Source of the DNA: Dyadobacter sp. CY261
Lineage (GTDB): Bacteria; Bacteroidota; Bacteroidia; Cytophagales; Spirosomataceae
Direction of reading: 5' to 3'
Assembly: GCF_021440085.1 (NCBI RefSeq)
Contig: NZ_JAKCPW010000011.1
Span: 248,001 to 312,000 of the forward strand
DNA length: 64,000 bases
Part shown: positions 1 to 9,153 of the stretch, one piece after another
Numbering within the stretch: the first letter of the stretch is position 1
How the letters are laid out: each line of letters begins with the position of its first letter
Translations under genes and position numbers: made by a program
The notes under the pieces: generated by a model
Told to the model about the DNA's origin: nothing
The model's input: the letters and a program-made list of their open reading frames with translations, nothing else
The model's database searches: none

Positions 1-820
1 ACGCAGCCCCGGTTTCAAATCTTTTGATGAAATCATTAACTGTCCATGACGCCAGAATACCGGTTTCTTTGTCGGGCGTGAGATTTGGTGTACCGAAAAT
101 CCCATTCTCCACTGGCATTTGATATCCTCCGGAGAATTCCTTTCCGATAAACTCACCGGTTTTGCCCCGCTGCGTGTGGCAGCCGACACAATTTGCGACA
201 GAGATCGCCAGATATTTACCGTACTCGGCCGTAGTGTCTGGTGCGATATAGCTGGGCGCTGTCGGCTGGCTGGGCTTCAATACGAACCTGGCCACGATCT
301 TCCCAAGTATATTCAGGTCGTTTTCCGGAACGGCATGGCTGATGGGCTCAATGCGTCTCAGATACGAGATGATGGCCGAAATATCCTGATCACTCATGGT
401 ATTAAACGTCATGAAGGGAACCATGGCCGTGTTGTCATGCTTAACAGAATTCCGGATGGCACGTGCCAGCATTTCGTCTGAGTAACTCCCGATTCCGGTA
501 GCGCTGTCCGGGGTAATGTTCGGCGTATAGAGCGTTCCGAAAGGCAGTTTGATTTCAAGCCCGCCTGACAATCCTAATTTTGTCCCATTCTGCACATTCG
601 TGACACCGTCGGCAGCATGGCACGTCCAGCAATGAGAGGGGCCCATCACCAAATACCGGCCCCGGGCGATCACCGCTGCATCACGGCTCGATCTTATCCC
701 GGTTTCCGGAACTTCAAACTCTTTTTTGTAGCTAAACTGAACGTATAATAAGAAAAGACCTGACACGGCCGCCACAGTCAGGAAGACCCGCAGCAACCCT
801 TTAACAATTTTCTTTTTCAT
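1..820 (-). CDS. Diheme cytochrome c, 5' part (gene runs off the window start)
   Basis: Reading down from an ATG at 820, the minus strand is open for 273 codons to the window edge, so the C-terminus is missing. The N-terminus has a lysine-rich start and one hydrophobic segment (about residues 7-28), which indicates a membrane anchor or signal peptide. Two class I heme-binding motifs are present, CWTCH at about 64-68 and CVGCH at about 211-215, each starting a cytochrome c domain. This marks a periplasmic electron carrier, resembling the cytochrome subunits of periplasmic dehydrogenases. The partner enzyme is not visible here. A TACTTTTG box lies about 77 bases upstream. Confidence 0.88.
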   Translation of the reverse strand, partial: MKKKIVKGLLRVFLTVAAVSGLFLLYVQFSYKKEFEVPETGIRSSRDAAVIARGRYLVMGPSHCWTCHAADGVTNVQNGTKLGLSGGLEIKLPFGTLYTPNITPDSATGIGSYSDEMLARAIRNSVKHDNTAMVPFMTFNTMSDQDISAIISYLRRIEPISHAVPENDLNILGKIVARFVLKPSQPTAPSYIAPDTTAEYGKYLAISVANCVGCHTQRGKTGEFIGKEFSGGYQMPVENGIFGTPNLTPDKETGILASWTVNDFIKRFETGAA

Positions 821-896
821 GGCTAAAGATGAATAACGAATGATTAGTCGTCGGTGCGAGCCTTGGCTAGATCGGCATCGCGAGCGATCAACAGTG

Positions 897-904
897 CAAA
901 AGTA
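897..904 (-). promoter_or_regulatory. Putative -7 promoter box (TACTTTTG) for the cytochrome c gene
   Basis: The minus strand reads TACTTTTG, an exact match to the Bacteroidota -7 consensus TAnnTTTG, about 77 bases upstream of the cytochrome start. No TTG is seen about 20 bases further upstream, so the -33 element is weak or absent. Assignment is by pattern only. Confidence 0.35.
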
Positions 905-964
905 TCCTGGGAGCAAAAAAATAAAAGATGTATTTTGCGACAACTTTTTACGCTTTCTGGTCAT

Positions 965-1987
965 ATGAAGTTTCAATTGTCCATCATACGCGATATCATC
1001 TACGAGGCGGTTGCTCACGGTGTCAAATTAAATGAGCTATGCAGACGGGCGGGGTTAACGGCGGCTGAGCTCAACGACGCCGACCGGATGGTCGACTGGG
1101 AATTTGCTCCGCATTTATGGGACGATATCGTGGAGCTGACAGGCGACAACTTGATTGGCCTGCATATGGGAAAGCGCATGCGGCCAACGGCCTACGGGAT
1201 GATCGGCTTCCTGGTGCAAACGTGTAAGGATGTTAGGGAGGTGCTCAGTTCCATATCTCAATACAACGAGACGTTTTCTTCTATTTACACTTACACGCTG
1301 GAATTACAGGCCGACAAAGCGGTGCTGTATATGGAACCGGATGCCTTGTGGGCTGCCAAATATCCGACAAGCGCCCGACAAGCGTCAGACATTGGAAAAT
1401 CGTCAGCAGTTTACATTCTGAGGACTTTGACAGGCAAGAAGATCACTCCAATTCACGCTTTCTTTTCACATGAAAAAATGCACGCCGAGGGTTACCGAAA
1501 AATACTTGAATGTGAATTAACGTTCAATGCGCCCAGAGATGGGCTTGTATTTCGGCGCAGCGATATGGACTTGGCTGTACTCGGCCACGATGTTTCGCTA
1601 TTTTCTTTGTTCGATAATCTTCTCCAGGAAAAGCAGAAGCAACTTTCGGCAGGGAAAAGTTTTTCAGAGGTAATCAGAACTTCTATTTTGTCCAATTTCA
1701 AAGGGCAAATCCCATCCATCGAAATAATTGCCGCGCACCTCAAAATGCACACCCGGACTTTTCAACGCAGACTTGCTGCGGAGAATCTCAGCTATCGTTC
1801 GATCTGTAATGACCTCCGCAAAGAACTCGCTCTGGCAATCATTGCGCGTTCTGATAAGAGCATTGCTGAAATCGCCGAACTACTTGGGTATGCAGACCAT
1901 ACCAGCTTTCGAAGGGCATTCAAAAGTTGGACGAAATCTTTGCCAAAAACCGTACGTGCAAAAGCAAGCAGCCCGAATTCTATCTAA
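965..1987 (+). CDS. AraC-family transcriptional regulator with arabinose-binding-type N-terminal domain
   Basis: A 340-residue protein from ATG 965; a longer reading from GTG 854 adds 37 residues of low plausibility. The N-terminal ~200 residues resemble the AraC ligand-binding domain of the OruR/ArgR type (PF12625-like: RAGLTAAELNDADRMV... early, LIGLHMG, AYGMIGF). The C-terminal ~100 residues form the double helix-turn-helix, with the signature around IAELLGYADHTSFRRAFKSW. It probably acts as a cytoplasmic ligand-responsive activator. The adjacent same-strand hydrolase starts 40 bases downstream and is the most likely target, but no operator was recognized. Confidence 0.85.
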   Translation: MKFQLSIIRDIIYEAVAHGVKLNELCRRAGLTAAELNDADRMVDWEFAPHLWDDIVELTGDNLIGLHMGKRMRPTAYGMIGFLVQTCKDVREVLSSISQYNETFSSIYTYTLELQADKAVLYMEPDALWAAKYPTSARQASDIGKSSAVYILRTLTGKKITPIHAFFSHEKMHAEGYRKILECELTFNAPRDGLVFRRSDMDLAVLGHDVSLFSLFDNLLQEKQKQLSAGKSFSEVIRTSILSNFKGQIPSIEIIAAHLKMHTRTFQRRLAAENLSYRSICNDLRKELALAIIARSDKSIAEIAELLGYADHTSFRRAFKSWTKSLPKTVRAKASSPNSI

Positions 1988-2027
1988 GTAGCAGTTATTA
2001 ATTTTCGCTTTCATTCTAGCAACACCT

Positions 2028-3143
2028 TTGAGAATCTATATGAAATGTCATTTGCTCTCCCTCGCGTTTCTTTGGCTATTCCATGTGTCGCATGCCCAAA
2101 CAAGGGTTGACCCGGTTGAAAGTGAATTGAGAGAGCTGCATATTCCCGGCCTGGCCGCGGCAAAGATCGAGAACGGAAAGATTTCCTGGATGCGATATTA
2201 TGGTTTGCAAGACATCGAGCAAAAAATACCAGTGTCGGGTGAAACTGTCTTTCATATCGCCTCAATTTCAAAAACGATCACAGCTGCTGCCGTTTTGCAG
2301 CTCAATGCAAGAGGATACTTTAATCTGGATGATGATATAAACCGGTTCCTTCCGTTCCGCGTTGTAAATCCATCGTTTCCGAATGCTCCGATTACATTCA
2401 GGCAACTTCTGCGGCACCGCTCCTCGATCGCTGACAACCGGGATTACCTGTTTCCGTTTTGGGAAAATAAATATCAGGGAGGCGATATCCCATTGGAAGC
2501 ATTCCTGCTCAACTACTTAGCGGCCGGCGGCAAGAATTATCATGCAGGCAAAAACTTTATCCACGCAGAGCCAAACGATAGGTTCGAATACTCCAACATG
2601 GGGTATGCCCTGCTGGGATATTTGGTTGAAAGAATTACAAAAATGCCTTTTGACCAATACTGTAAAGCCCGTCTCTTCGAACCTTTGCAAATGAACCATA
2701 CCAGCTGGTTTCCCCAAGATTTTCCGGAAGCCCGGTTGGCTACGCCATACGCTTATTCCGATTCCCTGGCAGCGCTGATCAAACAGCCGCAAGGCAAGTA
2801 TCCCGACTTCCCCGCCGGCCAGCTCCGATGCACGTTGAAGGACCTTGCCACTTTCTTGTTATGCTGGACTCATGACGGGAAGTTTGACGGGAAGCAAATC
2901 ATCGATGCGAAGGCCATTCAGACGCTGACGCCAAAAGATATGAGCCTGGGTTTTCACACCTGGTTTATGTACCTGCTCAACACCGAAACGCCCATGTATA
3001 GTCACAACGGGCATGGGCCGGGTGTCTCCACGTATATGCTTTACGACCCGTTCTCGAAAAAGGGGTTGGTCATTCTGATGAACGGAGAACTCTCGGATTA
3101 CTTCAAATGGAGAAAGCTTATCGATTTGCTTTACCAATTCTGA
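2028..3143 (+). CDS. Secreted serine hydrolase, beta-lactamase/penicillin-binding fold
   Basis: A 371-residue protein. ATG 2028 or ATG 2040 both precede a signal peptide ending near HVSHAQ, so the protein is exported. The class C beta-lactamase/esterase motifs are present: SxxK as S-I-S-K at about 79-82 (nucleophile and general base) and YSN at about 188-190. A late HNGHG stretch fits the KTG-equivalent region. Such proteins act as D-amino-acid peptidases or esterases as well as beta-lactamases, so the substrate is not assigned. It follows an AraC regulator and precedes another on the same strand, which suggests a small regulated unit. Confidence 0.87.
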   Translation: MRIYMKCHLLSLAFLWLFHVSHAQTRVDPVESELRELHIPGLAAAKIENGKISWMRYYGLQDIEQKIPVSGETVFHIASISKTITAAAVLQLNARGYFNLDDDINRFLPFRVVNPSFPNAPITFRQLLRHRSSIADNRDYLFPFWENKYQGGDIPLEAFLLNYLAAGGKNYHAGKNFIHAEPNDRFEYSNMGYALLGYLVERITKMPFDQYCKARLFEPLQMNHTSWFPQDFPEARLATPYAYSDSLAALIKQPQGKYPDFPAGQLRCTLKDLATFLLCWTHDGKFDGKQIIDAKAIQTLTPKDMSLGFHTWFMYLLNTETPMYSHNGHGPGVSTYMLYDPFSKKGLVILMNGELSDYFKWRKLIDLLYQF

Positions 3144-3185
3144 CGCATTTGTTCAAACTGCACAAGAACAGGAACGTTTTTTTAT

Positions 3186-4013
3186 ATGACAACTACCATA
3201 ATGAAGCAAGAAAATGGAATTTACTCCGATCAACGAATCGCCGTTCCTGTCGAATTTGCGGACTTTTTCACGCATTTCTACGCGGCACAAAATAACAGTG
3301 AGCAGGATGTCAAAAAGACATTAATACCCAGTTTCCAGACGATCATAGTATTCAGCTTCGGGCCTTCCATCAAGTTTAAATCCTGTGGTAACAGCCTTGA
3401 ACTGAATGAATGTGTCATACTTGGCCCAATCAGGCAGGTTATCGAATACACGCTGCCACCTGGCGCACATTTATTGATCGCCAATTTCAAAGACGATGCT
3501 TTTTACCGGTTTTTTGGCCCGGCTGTTCTTTCTGATCAAATGGCGGTACATCCTGATGAACTACTGGACGAAAATTGCTTTACCCGGCTCTGGCTTCGGC
3601 TGAAAAATGAATCGACGACAAACCGCATAGCACTCATTCTGGATTTTTGCAGACCCTACCTTCGACCCAGGCATCTTTCGGTAACCCGCTTTACGGAAGA
3701 AAAGGCAGACTACACGGTCGTGAATCCTATTAAAACCGTCGCTCAAAAGACAGGGCAGAGCGAACGCAATGTCCAGCTAAACCACAAGAAATATTTCGGC
3801 TTTACGGCCAAAGAAAAGGCCCGTTACGAAAAGTTTTCGAAAGCCTTGCAATTACTGCAAACCTCATCTGGTAAAATAGATTGGCATCAAATTGCAGAAA
3901 CTTGCGGCTATTACGATCAAAGCCAGCTCATTCGCGACTTCAACCATTATTTAAATCTTAGCCCGGGCCGGTACATCAAATTCCAGAAAGATATCTGTAA
4001 AGCCGGAGGATGA
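3186..4013 (+). CDS. AraC-family transcriptional regulator (DUF6597-type N-terminus)
   Basis: A 275-residue protein from ATG 3186; ATG 3201 (MKQENG) is an equally possible start. The N-terminal half resembles the short cupin-like sensor domain common in Bacteroidota AraC proteins (a stretch beginning GPSIKFKSCG, then LPPGAHLLIANFKDDAFYRF). The C-terminus carries the HTH, with CGYYDQSQLIRDFNHYLNLSPGRY as the second helix-turn-helix and PxxF-like tail. It lies 42 bases after the serine hydrolase and 136 bases before the NmrA-like reductase, either of which may be a target. Confidence 0.82.
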   Translation: MTTTIMKQENGIYSDQRIAVPVEFADFFTHFYAAQNNSEQDVKKTLIPSFQTIIVFSFGPSIKFKSCGNSLELNECVILGPIRQVIEYTLPPGAHLLIANFKDDAFYRFFGPAVLSDQMAVHPDELLDENCFTRLWLRLKNESTTNRIALILDFCRPYLRPRHLSVTRFTEEKADYTVVNPIKTVAQKTGQSERNVQLNHKKYFGFTAKEKARYEKFSKALQLLQTSSGKIDWHQIAETCGYYDQSQLIRDFNHYLNLSPGRYIKFQKDICKAGG

Positions 4014-4149
4014 TGGGTGTCGAAAGAATGTCTCCCCCGCCTGCATTCCCCGCTGGTCCCGTTGCTGGCCTTCCGCCGACGCTATTTCGTTTTCTTACAA
4101 TTTCAGCGATGAAGGATTCATGAATTTTGTGCTGTAAACAAACAACAGC

Positions 4150-5028
4150 ATGAAACAGACAAGCATTTTTCTGACAGGCGCAACCGGCTCCGTAGGATCT
4201 CAATTAGTTCAAAAGCTCACATCGCTGAACATCCCGTTTAAGGCGCTTGTGCGCACTGCCTCGCAAGCTGAACATCTCGGCAAGATACCCCATGCGGAAA
4301 TGGTCGTGGGTGATCTGGCAAACCCTGAAAGTTTTGAACACGCCTTACAAGGTATTGAAAAGACCTTTCTTTTAACTAATTCGTCGGAACAAGCGGAATC
4401 GCTACAGACGGGCTTCGTTGAAGCTGCGCACCGGGCAGGTGTCGGTCACATCGTCAAACTCTCCCAATTCGCTGCGAACGAATCGTCTCCCGTACGTTTC
4501 CTGCGCTACCATGCCAAGGTCGAAAACAGGATCAGGGAGCTAGGTTTCCGGTACACTTTCCTGCGCCCCAATTTATACATGCAGGGCCTGCTGGCCTTCA
4601 AAGAGCAGATCAGAGACAACGCTCACTTCTTCGCCGCTATCGGGAACGCCCGGGTAAGCGCAGTCGATGTGAGGGATATCGCAGCGATGGCAGCCGTGGC
4701 CCTGACCGAAGCGGGCCACGAGAATAAAACGTACGACATCACCGGACCCGAGCCGCTCACCCACTATCAAATGGCTGAAACACTGTCCAAGACTCTTGGC
4801 AAACCGGTAAATTTCATCAGCGTCTCCCCCAGCGAAATGGAAGAAGCCCTGCGCGCCGCAGGATTCCCCGAATGGCAGGTAGGTGGCTTGATTGAAGATT
4901 ACGCGCATTATGCCAGGGGCGAGGCGGCAACAGTTTCGGACGCAATCGCCCGTACCACTCATCAAAGCGCCATAACTTTCGAGCAGTTTGTTCAAGACCA
5001 TAAGTTCTTGTTTCAGCCCCGGCCTTAA
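4150..5028 (+). CDS. NmrA-like NAD(P)-binding reductase (atypical SDR)
   Basis: A 292-residue protein opening with the Rossmann motif TGATGSVGSQLV (about 9-20). It has the NmrA/NAD(P)H-binding layout: PESFEHALQGIEKTFLLT, then LRPNLYMQ and a C-terminal half with the ITGPEPLTHYQMAE pattern typical of quinone-oxidoreductase-like NmrA proteins (QOR2 type). It probably binds NADPH and either reduces quinones or senses redox state. It is convergent with the RclC homologue, with a 65-base gap that shows only a weak 5-bp ATTGC/GCAAT hairpin. Confidence 0.85.
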   Translation: MKQTSIFLTGATGSVGSQLVQKLTSLNIPFKALVRTASQAEHLGKIPHAEMVVGDLANPESFEHALQGIEKTFLLTNSSEQAESLQTGFVEAAHRAGVGHIVKLSQFAANESSPVRFLRYHAKVENRIRELGFRYTFLRPNLYMQGLLAFKEQIRDNAHFFAAIGNARVSAVDVRDIAAMAAVALTEAGHENKTYDITGPEPLTHYQMAETLSKTLGKPVNFISVSPSEMEEALRAAGFPEWQVGGLIEDYAHYARGEAATVSDAIARTTHQSAITFEQFVQDHKFLFQPRP

Positions 5029-5093
5029 TCGAAATTACAGCATTGCCTTTGTAGCAATATCGAATTAGGCTTAAACGAGATCTATTCTGATCA

Positions 5094-5657
5094 TTACTTT
5101 GCGCGCGACAAATACAACTTGGCCGATTCGGACATCGTCAGAACTGCGCCTGCTAGTATAACGATGTCTTTCAGTACCAGCCTTCCCCTACTTGATAGGA
5201 ACGGAGCACCCCACTGGTCATCGCCAAGATCGGGCACCCAGGATTCGGGCGTGGTAATTAAAAACGACAGCGTTCCGATGGTCATTAAAAATATGAGGAT
5301 GCTCCCTATCATACTCGCAAAGGGAAATATACTATGCAGCGCAACAAGCAACGCACAAATAATCAGGAATACCCCCAAACCCTTTGCGAATCCATAAGTG
5401 TTGTTCGCAACATGCCATTGACGATTCTTTGCTGACAACTCACCCTCTTTATTTGTGTATTCCTTATATTGTTCGGGATGCCGGTAAAAGAAAGACATCA
5501 TGGGACTGTTCGCAACAAATGGAACAATCCCGTCAGCTTCATAACTAAAAAATTTAAGTCCGCCAATCCACAAAAAAACAATCACAATGCTAAACCTTAA
5601 CAAAATCAAACCGATCCTGTCTAATTTTGCAGCATACTTAGCTAAAAAATCTTTCAT
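5094..5657 (-). CDS. rclC: RclC/YkgB-family inner-membrane protein (DUF417)
   Basis: A 187-residue protein with four predicted membrane segments. It matches the Escherichia coli RclC (YkgB) pattern nearly motif by motif: RFSIVIVFLWIGGLKF, YEADGIVPFVANSPMMSFFY, NNTYGFAKGLGV, LSFLITTPESWVPDLGD and GRLVLKDIVILAGA. In E. coli rclC belongs to the rclABC reactive-chlorine resistance operon. Here it ends a minus-strand run of oxidoreductase genes, 38 bases after a Gfo/Idh/MocA gene, while an RclA homologue sits about 23 kb away. Family membership is confident; a role in hypochlorous acid resistance is inferred. Confidence 0.9.
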   Translation of the reverse strand: MKDFLAKYAAKLDRIGLILLRFSIVIVFLWIGGLKFFSYEADGIVPFVANSPMMSFFYRHPEQYKEYTNKEGELSAKNRQWHVANNTYGFAKGLGVFLIICALLVALHSIFPFASMIGSILIFLMTIGTLSFLITTPESWVPDLGDDQWGAPFLSSRGRLVLKDIVILAGAVLTMSESAKLYLSRAK

Positions 5658-5695
5658 ATCTATCCCCAGTTAATGTATAAAAGCTGAGAAGCACC

Positions 5696-6802
5696 TCAAT
5701 CGATCCGATAACGTTGTACACTTCCCGAGGCCGATGATCTTTCAATTGCATCGATCATCCGGTGCCGGACTACTGCCTCTTGGAAAGTTACGCTCAGATG
5801 TGTCCCTGAATGCAGATCACTGGCGACCCGGGCGTAGTTCTGGGCAACAATCTGGGCAGGGACCGAAAGACTGCTAAGGCCATGATTGAGATACTGCTCC
5901 GGGATGGACAAGACTTCCAGATCCCCATCTCCCTGGCTGGCCAAAATCGTTACCGGGAAAGCGGCCGGATTACCACCGTCGGCTTTGAGCACGAAGTCAC
6001 CCCGGGATCCGTTTATCTCCCAATGAAAATTGGTCCCCTTAAACATTCCTCCCCTGTAATGGATCGAAGCTATGGCTCCGCTTTGGAGTTGACCGTGGAC
6101 AGCCAGCTGATCGTAGGCAGTCATGGGAATGGTCTCTCCGCTTTCTACGATCGTTGTCGTCTTTCTTCTGTTGGTAGCAATCGCACTCAGCTCAGAAAAT
6201 TCCCCAAGGCAATAGCACAACGCATCAACCGCGTTCCCAAATGACGAGTAAATCATTCCTGCGCCGTTGCGCTTATCAACCGCGTAGGCATATGCCTCCA
6301 ATGTATATTCACCGAAAATAATCCCCGAACCAATCAGGGAAGTAGAAAGTACCTCGCCAATGTATCCGTCGGCGATAAGGTCTTTGATGTAATTAACTGC
6401 CGGAATGGCCCTGGATTGGAGGCCAACGGCACCGAATATTCCTTTCTTTTTTGCCAGAATCGATAGCTCTTCCGCTTCCTCCAGACCATTTCCCAAAGGC
6501 CATTCGCAGTACACATTTTTCCCGGCGTTGATTGCCTGGATTACCAGCTCCCGATGCTGCGGGACGCGCACGGTTACGGCAACGAGGTCCACATTTGAAT
6601 TCTCGATCAAAGCCGCGTTGTTATCGAAGTAGTATGGAATTCCTAACAACTTGGCCGTCCTTTCCGCGACTCCCTCTTTCAGATTGCTTATCGCTGATAC
6701 CTCAAAATCCGGGAGTGCATTTAGTGCTGGAATATGGGCAATGGAAGCCCATCCGCGATCAGAATTTACACCAGCAATTCCGACTCTTATTTTTTTCTCC
6801 AT
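5696..6802 (-). CDS. Gfo/Idh/MocA-family NAD(P)-dependent oxidoreductase
   Basis: A 368-residue protein from ATG 6802 (MEKKIRVGIAGV); a longer reading from 6844 adds 14 unlikely residues. It has an N-terminal Rossmann fold with GIAGVNSDRGW, the ALIENSNVDLVAVTVRVPQHRE strand typical of the family, and CEWPLG, a variant of the conserved EKP motif in which lysine is replaced by tryptophan. The C-terminal half is the alpha/beta substrate-binding domain. Loss of the motif lysine may affect catalysis, because that lysine is usually catalytic. It lies in the tight minus-strand cluster between a SnoaL-like gene and rclC. Confidence 0.85.
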   Translation of the reverse strand: MEKKIRVGIAGVNSDRGWASIAHIPALNALPDFEVSAISNLKEGVAERTAKLLGIPYYFDNNAALIENSNVDLVAVTVRVPQHRELVIQAINAGKNVYCEWPLGNGLEEAEELSILAKKKGIFGAVGLQSRAIPAVNYIKDLIADGYIGEVLSTSLIGSGIIFGEYTLEAYAYAVDKRNGAGMIYSSFGNAVDALCYCLGEFSELSAIATNRRKTTTIVESGETIPMTAYDQLAVHGQLQSGAIASIHYRGGMFKGTNFHWEINGSRGDFVLKADGGNPAAFPVTILASQGDGDLEVLSIPEQYLNHGLSSLSVPAQIVAQNYARVASDLHSGTHLSVTFQEAVVRHRMIDAIERSSASGSVQRYRID

Positions 6803-6846
6803 TTGATTAGATATAAAATTGTTGTTGATTATAAATAGAGGCACTA

Positions 6847-7299
6847 CTATCGAATATCCAGAACAGATCTTTTCAACAAAAGGGATTTAATTTTCCATTC
6901 ACCCATTTCCATTAAGTATGTTTCGTGGTAATGACCATACCCATGGAGCGTTTTAAACGGTGACTCAATTGCCGGGGAGAAATAAATTCTGTCTTCCATT
7001 GCCCAAATTGCTTTGGCAGTACTTTCCGACAGTATTTCGATTTCAGCATTGTGCAGGTGATGAATGGAAACTGCCTTTTCCAATATTAGGCAACTTTCCA
7101 CAAAATCTTTTGCTGTCGAAAATTGGTAAATGATAGCTCCCTCCGCATTTTCAAAAGTAATAAGCGGGTCTGAGGCCAGGAGCCTTCCCAGCTCATCCCA
7201 CTGCTTTGTATCCACATAGCGGCAATATCTTGCCTTCAACATCTTCAATGTTTCGATGTAAACAAGATCTCTTTGCATGCTCGAATGTGCATTAGCCAT
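6847..7299 (-). CDS. SnoaL-like/NTF2-fold protein
   Basis: A 150-residue protein with the SnoaL_4-type pattern: ALKARYCRYVD-like opening (MLKARYCRYVDTKQWDELG), a central IHHLHNAEIEI strand, AIWAMEDRIYF and GYGHYHETY. The cone-shaped NTF2 fold usually binds a small hydrophobic ligand or acts as a cyclase or hydrolase, so the substrate cannot be read. It starts 37 bases after the MDR reductase and ends 44 bases before the Gfo/Idh/MocA start, consistent with co-transcription. No signal peptide. Confidence 0.82.
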   Translation of the reverse strand: MANAHSSMQRDLVYIETLKMLKARYCRYVDTKQWDELGRLLASDPLITFENAEGAIIYQFSTAKDFVESCLILEKAVSIHHLHNAEIEILSESTAKAIWAMEDRIYFSPAIESPFKTLHGYGHYHETYLMEMGEWKIKSLLLKRSVLDIR

Positions 7300-7336
7300 A
7301 GTCTGCTTAGTTTAATGATTAAGTAGTAATTAATTA

Positions 7337-8281
7337 TCAAAGACTAATCACTATTTTACCGGTGGTTGCGTTTTTCTCCAATTCCAAATGAGCAGCTGGA
7401 ATCTCTTCAAGCGGGTATATTTTTGAAATATGTGATTTCAAGACTCCCCGCTCCAATAAATCCGCGAGTGCTTTCATGTCCTGGCCATTGGAGACTACTG
7501 CATTATAATAGGCATTCACACCCAGGTCATTTGCCAGCCTTTCCCATTTGGTTCCCTGAACCATCGCCCATAGGCTAATCAACGTTCCGCCGCGCTTCAC
7601 AACGGCTAACGTCCTGGCTATATGGTCGTCCCGCAGCGCCTCTAAGGCAAGATCAACGTCGGATACGACATCTTCAAAGCGCTGCCTATCATAGGCCACG
7701 TACTCATCCGCGCCGAGGCCCAAAACGAAATCCCGCTTGCCGTAAGATGAAAGAGCGATTACATAGGCACCCAGATATTTCGCAATCTGAACCGCATAAT
7801 GTCCCACGCCTCCACCAGCCGCTGTGATCAATATCCGATCGCCTTTCCGAATGTTGGCCCGGGTCAACGGCTGCCAGGCAGTAAGTGCTGCCAGGGTTGC
7901 AGCAGCCGCTTCTTCGAAACTGATATTCGAAGGTTTCAAAGCAAGGTGCGATGCCGGCGCCGCCACATATTCCGCATAAGCTTTGCCGTGCCCCGGATGC
8001 CTGATCGAGCCAAACACCTCGTCTCCTACTTTGAAATCGACAACCTTCTGCCCGGTGGCGGTCACTACGCCGGCGACGTCCCATCCCAGGATTTTTGGCG
8101 TCTCTCCATTAAAAATCCAGTCGATCGCTACGTCCATCCGAACGTAAGTGTCAGCCGGATTGATGCTCAGGGCTTTCACCCTGATCAATACTTCATCAGC
8201 TCCAATGTCGGGAACCGGGATTTCTGCCAGGCGCAAATTGTCTACGCTGCCCTGGCTTGTCAGAATAATAGCCTTCATCAT
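7337..8281 (-). CDS. NADP-dependent MDR-family quinone oxidoreductase-like protein
   Basis: A 314-residue medium-chain dehydrogenase/reductase. The GroES-like N-terminal domain has ALSINPADTYVRM and LGWDVAGVV. The Rossmann domain has the nucleotide-binding ITAAGGGVGHYAVQIAKYLGA stretch (AAGGGVG). The cysteine/histidine ligands of zinc-dependent alcohol dehydrogenases are absent, which places it among zinc-independent quinone or enone reductases. It starts 9 bases after the DoxX gene ends, so the two are almost certainly one transcript. A second MDR paralogue lies at 11224-12213 in the same cluster. Confidence 0.88.
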   Translation of the reverse strand: MMKAIILTSQGSVDNLRLAEIPVPDIGADEVLIRVKALSINPADTYVRMDVAIDWIFNGETPKILGWDVAGVVTATGQKVVDFKVGDEVFGSIRHPGHGKAYAEYVAAPASHLALKPSNISFEEAAAATLAALTAWQPLTRANIRKGDRILITAAGGGVGHYAVQIAKYLGAYVIALSSYGKRDFVLGLGADEYVAYDRQRFEDVVSDVDLALEALRDDHIARTLAVVKRGGTLISLWAMVQGTKWERLANDLGVNAYYNAVVSNGQDMKALADLLERGVLKSHISKIYPLEEIPAAHLELEKNATTGKIVISL

Positions 8282-8289
8282 GATATCTT

Positions 8290-8670
8290 TTAATGCGCAG
8301 CGCGCCGATTTCCATCATCAATGAGATCGGTTCCAAGCAGATATCGACGAAGAGCCCGATACCTGAACAGCAAATCGACCCAAATCAATATTTCAACAAG
8401 AACCGCAACAAAAATAGATTGTTGATGTTGCAGATGCGACGCAATAGCTCCGCCCATATACGCGATCAGGAGCAGCGAACCAATTAGCCCTGTGGAGTGA
8501 ATGAGGAAAAGAATGACCGAAATCGCCTCGATCACGCCGATGATCCGGTAGGTGTCCGGTGGGATTCCAAAGGAGACAGATTGGGCAATGGCAGTTTCAT
8601 GCCCGGATAATTTCAGGAAAGCGCTGAACCCAAACAGGAGCCCCAGTATAAACCTGATTATCAATTCCAT
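8290..8670 (-). CDS. DoxX-like membrane protein
   Basis: A 126-residue protein from ATG 8670 (MELIIRF); ATG 8700 would add ten residues. It has four hydrophobic segments and the DoxX-type opening RFILGLLFGFSAFLKLSGHE, followed by a GVIEAISVILFLI segment and a polar C-terminus. DoxX proteins are small inner-membrane proteins often found beside thiol- or quinone-linked oxidoreductases. Here it is translationally close to an MDR reductase. Substrate and partners are unknown. Confidence 0.8.
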   Translation of the reverse strand: MELIIRFILGLLFGFSAFLKLSGHETAIAQSVSFGIPPDTYRIIGVIEAISVILFLIHSTGLIGSLLLIAYMGGAIASHLQHQQSIFVAVLVEILIWVDLLFRYRALRRYLLGTDLIDDGNRRAAH

Positions 8671-8787
8671 TACGACAATTTTTTTCAAAGACACGACCAT
8701 TTACTTGAAGTGAAGGTTAATCAGAAAAATGGGCCCGGGACTAAGGTATCCGACGGGCACCTACCGAATATGTGTATACGTTGGAGG

Positions 8788-9090
8788 TCAGGAGCTCTTT
8801 ACGGGCGCTGCTTTTGCGAACTCTTCCCGTGAAACCGGATTTCCGTCGATGCTTTCGAAAATCGCTTTGGAATTGGACAAAGTTTGCATCAGGGATTTCG
8901 GCCCTTCGAAAGGACGCCCGCCAATGTGCCAACCATCCGTGTGCAACTCTTCGATGAGCACCCACACGACCTCCCTGAACGCTTCGGACCCCTCGAACTT
9001 AACCATCACTTCCGTAATGGCTGCCGCCATCTGATGTTTTTGCTCCGGCGTGAAGACGCCGTCTACCAATTTAATGTTTACAAAAGGCAT
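8788..9090 (-). CDS. Tautomerase-superfamily protein (4-oxalocrotonate tautomerase-like)
   Basis: A 100-residue protein beginning Met-Pro (MPFVNIKLVDGVFTPEQKHQM). After Met removal the N-terminal proline is the catalytic base of this superfamily. The helix AAAITEVMVKFEG and strand EVVWVLIEEL follow the beta-alpha-beta layout. At about 100 residues it is longer than the 62-residue 4-oxalocrotonate tautomerase subunit, closer to the longer single-domain subgroups. Its place among reductases and hydrolases suggests a role in isomerizing or dehalogenating a reactive carbonyl compound; this is inferred from context only. Confidence 0.85.
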   Translation of the reverse strand: MPFVNIKLVDGVFTPEQKHQMAAAITEVMVKFEGSEAFREVVWVLIEELHTDGWHIGGRPFEGPKSLMQTLSNSKAIFESIDGNPVSREEFAKAAPVKSS

Positions 9091-9153
9091 GATTTTAAAA
9101 TTTAGAGTTTAAAAAACTATTTGAATTAAAAAGGAAAAGAAAGAACCACGGTG

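Noticed and set aside
119..481. Open frame on the plus strand inside the first 820 bases
   Set aside because: It lies opposite the diheme cytochrome c gene, which has two heme motifs and a membrane anchor on the minus strand; the plus frame has no recognizable features.
5029..5093. Terminator between the NmrA-like and RclC genes
   Set aside because: Only a 5-bp ATTGC/GCAAT stem with no T tract was found; too weak to call.
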